Notes under the pieces: model-generated
The model's input: the letters and a program-made list of their open reading frames with translations, nothing else
What the model was told of the DNA's origin: nothing
Databases searched by the model: none
NCBI GenBank assembly: GCA_910890315.1
Contig: CAJVGD010000015.1
Coordinates: 458,692 to 522,691 of the forward strand
DNA from: Serendipita indica DSM 11827
Lineage: Eukaryota; Basidiomycota; Agaricomycetes; Sebacinales; Serendipitaceae
DNA: 64,000 nucleotides
Direction of reading: 5' to 3'
Program-made: the position numbers and the translations under genes
Part shown: one piece after another, positions 56,344 to 64,000 of the stretch
How positions within the stretch are numbered: position 1 is the first letter of the stretch
Layout: the number at the start of each line of letters is the position of its first letter

Positions 56344-57593
56344 CTAGTCATTCTGGCTACGAGTCATACCATAACATACCCCCCCTTGGCTAGAGACGGC
56401 ATCTTGAACAGGATTGCGATTGTGGAGATGAACCTTTGACATGGCCTCCATAATGGCTATGACTCTGTCATCTGAGTCAAGTTGGTACTCCATATTATAT
56501 GTTGTAATTAAGGGGAGTAAGTCTGGCCATTCAAGCACACGTGGATCATGTTGGAAACTGTCACATGCAATGACGATCAATTGGTCGGTCTGTGAGATGG
56601 GGACGTGGATTGAAGGGATGGATGAGTTGTCGTCATTCTGTTGATTATGGCCAAGTACTGATTCTTGTATGTTGGTGGTAATAGTAGAACAGTAATTGAT
56701 CCATTGATAATCAAAGTCCCGAAGGGGGTAACTGAGTTGATGGTCGATACCAGCAAAGAATTCCTGCTCCAGTTCATGTACATACACGACATAAGGGTGA
56801 TATCTTTGGGCAGTATTTACTGGTAATAAGACATATTGAAAGCGAAAGGTTCGACGGCGGGAATGAACAGAAAAACTGCAGTGGTGAAGACGGCCCATGT
56901 ATAGAGTCGTCCAAGGGTGTCCATGTAATGATTGATGACTCCCTTGAATGCTCCTTCCGTTTGAGCAAGTCTAATGGCGGCGTTGGCTTCGATCCGCATG
57001 GGGAATGCTGGTGAGGGGAACAGGAAGAGGTGCCAAATGTCTTTTGGCAGTGGAAAGATATAGTCGGAGGGAATTAATGAATGTTTGTAAAGCTTGTGTG
57101 TGAGGGGATCAAATGCCATTGCAAAGCTCCTGTTATCAGATACAAACTGCAGAGCCTTAGGCGAACTTAGTCTCTGAATAAATGTATCTTTAGATAAGCT
57201 GGGATATACTCTTTTGGCTTGAGGGTCAAGCTCATGAGGTGAACCATAAGGTCTTGAGAAGGACCTGAGGCGTGTTAGAATGTCAGACTCTTCAGCTTCT
57301 TCAATCTTGATGGCTGTAGAGTCATATTCCTCTTCATATTCGTCCTCATCTTCATACAAGGTATTGTCAAACTTGATCCTGAAAGGAGAGGCGTGAGGAG
57401 GCTCATTAGAATCCTGAATAAATTCATCTAGGTCAGATGCATATTGATCCCAACGCCTAGTGCGTTCAGGATCACTAAGAGGCTCATAAGAGCGACCAGA
57501 ATGCATTGAGGAACTTCCTAGATTAATTCTGTTGTGATTCTCTGAGCGATTCTCCTTTCCCCAAGTGGGCCTCCGTGCTCGGATAGAGCTCAT
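56344..57593 (-). CDS. unrecognised gene beside the chromovirus, two overlapping frames
   Basis: ATG 57593. Frame 1 (258 codons) begins SSIRARRPTWGKENRSENHN, has an acidic segment (EDEDEYEEEYDSTAIKIEEA) and a folded-looking part (FAMAFDPLTHKLYKHSLIPS, WHLFLFPSPAFPMR, AAIRLAQTEGAFKGVINHYM). It ends at 56817. A second frame overlaps from 56898 to 56344 with good protein composition (YHPYVVYVHELEQEFFAGID, IVIACDSFQHDPRVLEWPDL). I could not find a GT-AG pair that joins them in phase, so the gene has a frameshift or an intron I missed. It has its own TATA box, so it is not just part of the retroelement transcript. Family unknown. Confidence 0.5.
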
Positions 57594-57866
57594 ATTTCGA
57601 TATATTGATCCAAGTATTTAATAAGGAATTTACACAAGTATATTACTTGGGAAAATTCGTGTGCACACAGTGCTATCAGTAAGAAGACTATCTTAAGTAC
57701 TCACTATGAAGATTCTGATCGCTAGGTAAGTTCAAACTATCTAGTTGGCGTACTAGTAGTCTCAGTCTGGCTGCTGAGTGTGAACTTAGGTAGAGATACT
57801 AATGATCTGACACAGGGAATAATTCTAAAATAAATCTTGTTCGTACTAGACATGTTTCTACAGGCC

Positions 57867-57877
57867 TTATATACCCA
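57867..57877 (-). promoter_or_regulatory. TATA box upstream of the unrecognised gene
   Basis: On the minus strand the sequence GGTATATAAGG lies about 275 bp upstream of the ATG at 57593, with three palindromic sites just beyond it. Confidence 0.5.
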
Positions 57878-57897
57878 TTCAAAGTGGCAGTGAGACT

Positions 57898-57965
57898 GTG
57901 CCCACAGTTACACAGTGTACTGTGCACACAGTTCGCAGTACCTTGTCTAGACTGTGCCCACAGCT
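57898..57965. promoter_or_regulatory. three CTGTGCMCACAG palindromic sites
   Basis: CTGTGCCCACAG at 57898-57909, CTGTGCACACAG at 57922-57933 and CTGTGCCCACAG at 57954-57965. All are near-palindromes, 21-90 bp upstream of the TATA box. They look like a clustered binding site. Confidence 0.5.
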
Positions 57966-58217
57966 GGAGCATTGTGAGCCCAGTTACATTACTAAGCTTG
58001 ACATGAGATGAGATCGAAGGATGACAAGTGTATTTGGGCATGGGTATGACTAGGGCTGCCGCAGCACAATTCTTACCTAGTCATTTTGAGGAGGCTGTCA
58101 AATTCTATGAAAATTGGGATAAGGGGACGGTGGAACTGGAGGCGAGTCTAAATAATATTCATGAATCATACTTGTGTATCAGCTCCATCTGGCTTGCTCG
58201 ACTTCTCTTGCAAGCAC

Positions 58218-58448
58218 TTATGAGAGGAACTCGGCAAATCCAACCACTGTACAAGGAAGAGAAACATTGTGGTGGAGTCGGTAGTTCCATCCTCCTGGCG
58301 GTGGTACTAGACGTACTTCTGGTGGTACAGAGTGTGTATCGACCTCAAGATTATAGTCGACAGGGTGAGCATGATTGAGAACTAGTGAAGATTGATAGAA
58401 GTGACCAGATGAGCGGAGCGAGGATTGCATATTGGGGAAAATATCCAT
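58218..58448 (-). CDS. possible small protein with its own TATA box (76 aa)
   Basis: ATG 58448 in a strong context (CAACCATGG), 40-50 bp after ATATTTATACC on the minus strand (58488-58498). The product begins MDIFPNMQSSLRSSGHFYQ and has a Pro-rich middle (VPPEVRLVPPPGGWN). It lies in the 3' part of the retroelement. It may be the start of another element's gag-like frame; no homology recognised. Confidence 0.3.
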   Translation of the reverse strand: MDIFPNMQSSLRSSGHFYQSSLVLNHAHPVDYNLEVDTHSVPPEVRLVPPPGGWNYRLHHNVSLPCTVVGFAEFLS

Positions 58449-58640
58449 GGTTGATTATTGGTGGTGTATCGTAGTGAGTTTATGGGGTATAAATATGGTC
58501 AACCGAAAGATTGTCAGTTGGTGATGGTCCAGTCAGGTGACATGGGCTCTTCTGACTGGGTTACAATGCAGAGGAGGTTGTGTTTGTGATCGGCATGTCC
58601 GTGGCTGATGGATGGGTGCGGGCAAGGGAGTTTCCGGTTA

Positions 58641-61600
58641 TCATATGACCACTCCATCTACAACTCTGTTATAGATTAAATCAGGATTAGTACGTAGTCT
58701 AGCCCACCATTCTTCCAATACTTCGGGAGCGTTGCGGATGCCTCATGCTGTGACTGGATCGCCAGTAATGCTGTGATCCTTCCATCGACAATAGTAGAGG
58801 TCTTTGCGTCTTCCCCGGGCTGCAGGTGCTGTCCTTTGAGTGACAATCTCCAGTAGTTCTTCTTCCTGAAGTTCCTTGAATCCGGCTCGTGCTGGATGAG
58901 GCAAGTCTTCTATTTCCATTGCTTCGACTGCAGGGCGATATGGTTCAAGGTGCGCAATGCTTATTACATTGTGGATGCCATATGAATGTGGTAGTTTGAT
59001 GCAATAAGCCACCGCACTAACCTTTTCTTGAATCTCAAAAGGTCCATCATAGCAAGCAGTGAATTTGGTTCCCAGACCCTTTACGAATTCAGAAAGTCTG
59101 AGTGTATGAGGATTAATGAGGACAAGGTTGCCGACGTTGAAGGATACATTCAGATGCGACTTGTTATAGCTAAGCTCATATACAAGTTGAGCAAGTTGAA
59201 GACTGTCTCATGCAGCAGCCCGGGCACCTTCAAAGGTCTCAACGAATTCTTTGGCATTGCCATTGTTGAGCTCTGAGACCATTGGGTGTGGCACATCTTC
59301 TCCATTCTCCCCAACCAGGTAGGATACAGGCCGTCGTGGGTGATATCCGAAGACGAGCCAAGCGGGCGAATACTTAGTAGCTGTGTGAGGCGTTGTATTG
59401 TAAGAAAAAGCCAATTGAGGGAGCAGTTGTGACCAATTATCTTGTGACTCGTTAACGTATCCACGTATACTAATTTCCAGGAACTGATTCAATATCTCCA
59501 TCTGACCATCTGCCTGAGGGTGATATGCTGCTGTGAGAGAGTGCTTCGTTCCCATTTGCTGACAGACTTCTTTCCAGAATGTGTGTTGCCATCGAGCATC
59601 ATGGTCGGAGATGATTTGTAGAGGGAGGCCTACAAACAATACAATATGATTGAAAAACAGATGCGCAGTAGCTACTTTGTCTATTGTCTTCTTGCAGGGT
59701 ATAAAAAATCCATATTTGGTTAGTTTACAAACTGCAACAAAGACAGAGTCATAGCCTCTGCTTGGTGGCAAATCCATGATGAAGTCCATTGTGATGGTGT
59801 CGAAGGGTCGGAAGGGAGCATTGATTGGGTTCAATAGCCCATATGGTGCGTGCCTATAGGGCTTAATCTTCTGACAGGTGTCACAGGTGGCCGCCGGCCT
59901 TTTAGTGTCGGTACTCATGCCTGGCCAGTAAAACTGTTGTGAATGTCGAGCGTACATGCATTCAAAGCCCAGATGAGCTCCTTCCGTGACCGTGAAGTGA
60001 GCTTCGCTGAGAATGTCCTGTCAAAGAGAGGAGGGGACGCAAATACAGCAATGTAATGAACCGTCATTGAATAGGATGAAACCAGTCGGTTCTAGCGTGT
60101 ATTGAGTGTATGACGGCTTGAACTGTCTCACAGTTGACTCTGCCCCATTCTGGAGCACTGAGTGGACCTGGGAGAAGTGCGGGTCTGTATTGTATGCATC
60201 AATGAAACGTTGTTTCTCATCCTCCTTGATGCCGATCAGAAGCGTGCTTGGACCTATGATCGCGTGATATGCAACAGCGGCGCAATTTCCATTCTGAGCC
60301 ACTACTTCTAAGTCACCAACTTGGTCGTTGCTGCAGATAAGGTCCGATGCCAATTTCATTGTGGTTGCATTTATTCCTGACACGTGTGCTTCAAAATCAT
60401 CATTTAGACTTAGTGAGGGGTCAGAGTCATCTCTTGGCACCTCGTAGAACAGTATGCGCCGATGGAGGCGGGATAGGGGATCAACATTTGAATGCACGCG
60501 GCCAGCTTGATGTACAATATGCAGGTTTGGATACGCGGAGAACGTCAGTCCCCAGGTCATGAGTCAACGGTTGAGGTTTTGGTACGTTTTGCTCCATGTC
60601 AGCACGCTATGATTGGTGATTGCCACAATTAACTCTCCTTCAAGTAAGGCTTGAAACTTGACAAGGCCGTCTTGTAATCCCAGGGCTTCCTTCTCAGTTG
60701 GTGAGTAATTCTTCTCAGCTGACTTGAGCAGTCTCGACCAGTATGCAATTACCCTTTCAATGTAGAAAACAGTCTCTTCAAACACGTGAGCCCATTCTGT
60801 TGTCACTGGTAGCGTTTCAATGCCAGCTGGAACAGTTGCAACTAAGGGTGGCAGGGGCTGGCCATGGTCAAAGTATAATTTGAGACGTTCATAGAGTCTT
60901 GTACCTTTCAAGTCTTTTACTCTGACGCCTTGGACCTGCTGCAGAACTGCGCCAATGCCGAAATCACAAGCGTCTGTATAAAGCCGATAACCTTTACCAG
61001 GTTGTGCATAGGCCATGATGGGTGCACTCCTCAAGGCAGTCTTACAGAGCTCAAATGCTTGTTATTCAACCTCTCTCCAGTGCCAAGGGATTGTCTTCTT
61101 GAACAGCCTGAAGAGCGGTTTGGATATCCATGTATAGTAAGGAATATAATTGGCGAAGTAGTTGACCATACCCATGAATATCTGTAGCTCGTGGACCTTG
61201 GTCGGTGGTTTGAGAGTGCATATTGCATCAACTTTCTCTCAGTGCGTAGATATCCCAAGTCTTGATACTTTCTGGCCTAAAAGCAACAGAGATTGGTAAC
61301 CTAGGCGGCATTTCAGAAGGGACAGTGTGAGTCCGGCTGCTTCAATTGCCTTAAGAACAAGGTTGACATGATGAACGTGGTCCTCAAACGTCTTCGAATA
61401 ACAAACAATGTCATCTATATATACTAGGACAAATATCCACAGGTATTCAGATAGCATGTTGTTCATTACTCTTTGAAAGTATGAGGGACCGTTTTGAAGG
61501 CCAAAGGGCATGTGCACAAACTTGTGTAGGCCTCGGTGAGTCCTGAAAGCCGTTTGTTCACGATGTTCTGGTATGATCTCGAGCTGAGTGAATCCAGATA

Positions 61601-62738
61601 GCGCATCGAAGCTTGATAGCCACTGGGCGCCCGACAGAGCCTGGAGGATGTCTGACTGCTTGGGCAGTGGGTATTCATCAGCTTTGGTCATGTCATTTAG
61701 CTGCCTGTAGTCGACACATAGGCGCAATTTCCCTTTCTGGAAGACGATGATTACCGGGGCACCCCAGGGACTCTTTGATGCTTGAATAACGCCGGCTGCA
61801 AACCACGCGTCAAGTTTCTTGTCGATTATTTCACACTTGAGTGGTGATCCTGAGTAAGGTGGCTGGGAGACTGGTTTGGTATCTGGCTTGAGGTTGATCT
61901 CTACTTTCACAGGGTAATGACCAAGGCGATCGTCGAGACCAAATGCGTGGTGATGCTCAAGGACTAACTTCTTCAAAGCCAGGCGTTGAGAGCTAGAGAG
62001 CGAAGGATTGAAGTCGACGGCAGCCAGGAGCTCTTGTTGTGGAATCACATCTGGATCAGGTGTCTCTGATGTCTTAGGACCTCCTTCAATGTCAGGTACT
62101 TTGTTGGCATGCTTGAGTTCGATTGGCTTGAACAGAGGCTCTGGTTGCTGGAAGTGACAGATGGCAGTCATTGTCCAGTTTGACATTGACTTGACTCTTT
62201 CACAAATCTTCGATAGAACATGGTTTCTCTTGTCCAACCAACGCCTCGGGTCCTTCAGCTTGCCAAGAGGCTCGCCTTGTTGCAGGTGGACTACACGGTC
62301 GGAGTGGTTCTGCACTGGCACTACCTCAATGTCTCTTGTAAGTAAGATATCACTCAATCCAAGTGGCAGTGTCGTTCGACTCTGAGTGTAGATATAGCCT
62401 TTGTTCATCCCTTCTCGCCATGGAATACAAATGCGGATGCGCTTGATGCAATTCGGTGGTACAGAAACCTTTTCTGCGACAAGAATAAGTCCATTCTTTA
62501 CAAACTTGTTCATCTGAATCTTTGAACGTTGAGCTTTACAGCGAGTCCGTATTGCCTTACGGTCGTGACTCTCGACTGCTCTGGCAGCAAGTGCTTTAAC
62601 TTCGTTGCGCATCTCATCTGAAATAACAAAATCATCACACTTAACAGAGTACTCGTCAACAATCGTCAAGGTTGTTCCATCGTCGCATCTGAGTATTGAT
62701 ATACGATACTGATCAGCGAAGTTGTTCGCAAGAATGAA
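58641..62738 (-). pseudogene. Ty3/gypsy chromovirus pol (RT-RNase H-integrase-chromodomain)
   Basis: One frame runs from about 62738 to 58641 (about 1,340 codons). Order: linker; RT with PPYSGSPLKCEIIDKKLDAW, APVIIVFQKGKLRLCVDYRQ, FDALSGFTQL, HMPFGLQNGPSYFQ and the catalytic LVYIDDIVCYSK (about 61.4 kb); RNase H with YRLYTDACDFGIGAVLQQ and KNYSPTEKEALGLQDGL; spacer; integrase with CDTCQKIKPYRHAPYG, FDTITMDFIMDLPPS, IISDHDARWQHTFW and HPQADGQMEILNQFLE (D, D, E present); chromodomain-like end RRKDLYYCRWKDHSITGDP and NAPEVLEEWW. Six in-frame nonsense codons break it: TGA at 61239, 60564, 60021, 59208 and 58743, TAA at 61062. No frameshift inside pol. It is a decayed copy that cannot transpose on its own. 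Confidence 0.88.
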
Positions 62739-63246
62739 GGGTGTTCATCTCAGTAACTATGTACTCTTCGACTAAGAGACTAACGACGGTCTTGTCTGTT
62801 TGGATGAACAGGTGAGTCTGAATGTACATGTCAATTTCGGCATCATCTCGTACTTGTCTTATTTTCACTTCTAGCCCTTTATGCATGCATGGCTTTGGGT
62901 TCATTGAGTGATAGTACTGAGAGGAAATCAGAGTGATCTTGGCACCAGAGTCGGCAATAACTTGCACCGCCTCTGCTTCCAGTTGACCTATCCGGGCAGT
63001 GATTGTCGTTGGCTTAGCACTTAGGAAGGACGTGCCGGGAGGACAAGCCATGAACTCAGGAATTTTAATTATGGGTGGATTATTGGCAATAGCTGCAAAA
63101 GCTTGAGAACTGGCTTCGCTAGGTGGATTAGGAGAGGAATCATAGTCCGGAGATGATATAGAGGCAATAAATAGACTAGAAGCGTCCTTTGGTGGGTCCG
63201 TATCCTCGAATTTCTCAACACTCTCTATATCACTATTTTCGTTCAC
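62713..63246 (-). pseudogene. chromovirus gag-pol linker and retropepsin
   Basis: The frame holds an acidic linker and an aspartic protease: VQVIADSGAKITLISSQYY has the DSG active site, followed by YIQTHLFIQTDKTVV. It should run on into pol as PFILANNFADQYRIS, but the frame slips by one at about 62738, in a run of C (ATGAACACCCTTC). A complete element would have the protease and pol in one polyprotein. Confidence 0.75.
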
Positions 63247-63317
63247 AGGTTCTAGAGTTACCGTTGGCTCAGAGAGTCAAACGGGCTCGGTTATAACCTC
63301 ATCTTGTGACGAAGAGA

Positions 63318-64000
63318 CTAAAAACCCGAAGCTTCAGCATTGCCTTCTGCTTCACTGTCGCTTTCGGATTCAGCATATGTGGCCTCGTACTCGATTTGGG
63401 CAGCCACATAGTCGGGATCGGTGGATGCTAGCATGGCTCCGGCGCGACGAGGTGTGTTCTTGGACCATTTACAGTCGTTATCCGAGTGCTTACCCGATCC
63501 ACAATGATAACAAGGTCGTGCACCCACTGACTCAGGTGTTTTCTTGACATGGTCGAGTCGTCCGGAGGGTGAGTTGGCTTAGGTAGCTTAGGATGTGAGC
63601 CTACAGTCATAGCATGGCTCTCACCCCGCTGGGCTGACTCGTGATCACGTTGCGAGCCAAAGGTGCGGGTGTTCTCTAACACACAAAGTCGTTTCTCAAG
63701 GTCATCTACTTTAGGGTCTATAGATGACGATGAGCGAAGTGTATCTTCATGGTATTGAATAAGAGCCTGCAGCTCTTCTGGGTCTCGAATTCTTAAGGTG
63801 TCGATAATCTGAGCCCAATACTTTGGAGCGCCGTTCATAATTTCCATAATCAGCTGCGCATCCGGCATCTCGTGTGTCAGAAGGAGAGCTTCAAGTTTGC
63901 GGCAAACATAGTTGGTTGGCGTCTCACACTCGTGAGCTTGGTCACAGTACTTCCATTGCGGTGACTTTCGTGCGGGTTCGGGTTTCAGGAGTTCAGGTTT
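63318..64000 (-). pseudogene. chromovirus gag, partial, runs off the window
   Basis: The capsid part reads DAQLIMEIMNGAPKYWAQII and LQALIQYHEDTLR, then a coiled/charged stretch (DDLEKRLCVLENTRTF). The nucleocapsid zinc knuckle CYHCGSGKHSDNDC (C-x2-C-x4-H-x4-C) lies in another frame at about 63.5 kb, so one frameshift lies near 63550. The acidic tail stops at 63318. The N-terminus and the 5' LTR are beyond 64000. Confidence 0.75.

Noticed and set aside
58028-58378. 116-codon plus-strand frame opposite the retroelement tail
   Set aside because: No recognisable family; composition fits the complement of the Pro-rich minus-strand frame.

Overview
The window is nuclear DNA of a filamentous basidiomycete. 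Genes are split by many introns of about 45-60 nt with GTRNGT donors and CTNA branch sites. The protein families are typical of Agaricomycetes: F-box/LRR proteins, DUF6533 membrane proteins, DUF6604, NACHT-WD40 STAND proteins, a CE8 pectin methylesterase and a Ty3/gypsy chromovirus. A Rhizoctonia/Ceratobasidium-type plant-associated genome is my best guess, by inference from the family mix. Open reading frames are shorter than the genes they belong to, so most genes are described here as exon chains with approximate limits.

Layout. 0-1.2 kb holds the 3' part of an F-box gene (-). 1.2-5 kb is gene-poor. 5.7-9.4 kb holds a large, mostly disordered Ser-rich protein (+), and 10.35-11.3 kb a Par32/DUF3602-type protein with six GRGG-type repeats (+). 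From 11.5 to 37.4 kb lies the main feature: a tandem array of DUF6533 multi-pass membrane protein genes. It has eleven gene-length copies, one of them carrying a frameshift, plus one chimeric pseudogene and one 3' remnant. They fall by sequence into three subfamilies (here A, B and C) in the order A1 A2 A3 B1 B2 C1 B3 psiB4/C C2 C3 C4 ... B5 psiB6. All are on the minus strand except C4. Four B-type copies carry the same palindrome about 150-170 bp upstream of their start codons, so the duplicated unit includes its promoter.

The right end of the array interrupts a conserved pair of genes: SFM1-type SPOUT methyltransferase (+, 33.2-34.2 kb) and a DUF6604 gene (-, 37.7-40.6 kb). The tail-to-tail junction of these two genes is present twice, on both sides of B5. 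Next come a Rho-like GTPase with an altered switch II (-), and a secreted pectin methylesterase (+). Two adjacent NACHT STAND genes follow (+): the first is broken and has no sensor domain, the second is intact with 13 near-identical WD40 repeats. Inverted copies of a short repeat flank the segment containing the broken one.

From 54 kb to the end the DNA is mobile-element territory. It holds an LTR-like stretch fused to a truncated pogo/Fot1-like transposase (-), an unrecognised gene with its own TATA box and palindromic upstream sites (-), and a Ty3/gypsy chromovirus (-). The pol frame of the chromovirus is open except for six nonsense codons, five of them TGA. It runs off the right edge.

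Caution: several unrelated genes show a single-base frameshift, often in a 2-4 base homopolymer. Some apparent pseudogenes here may therefore be assembly indels.
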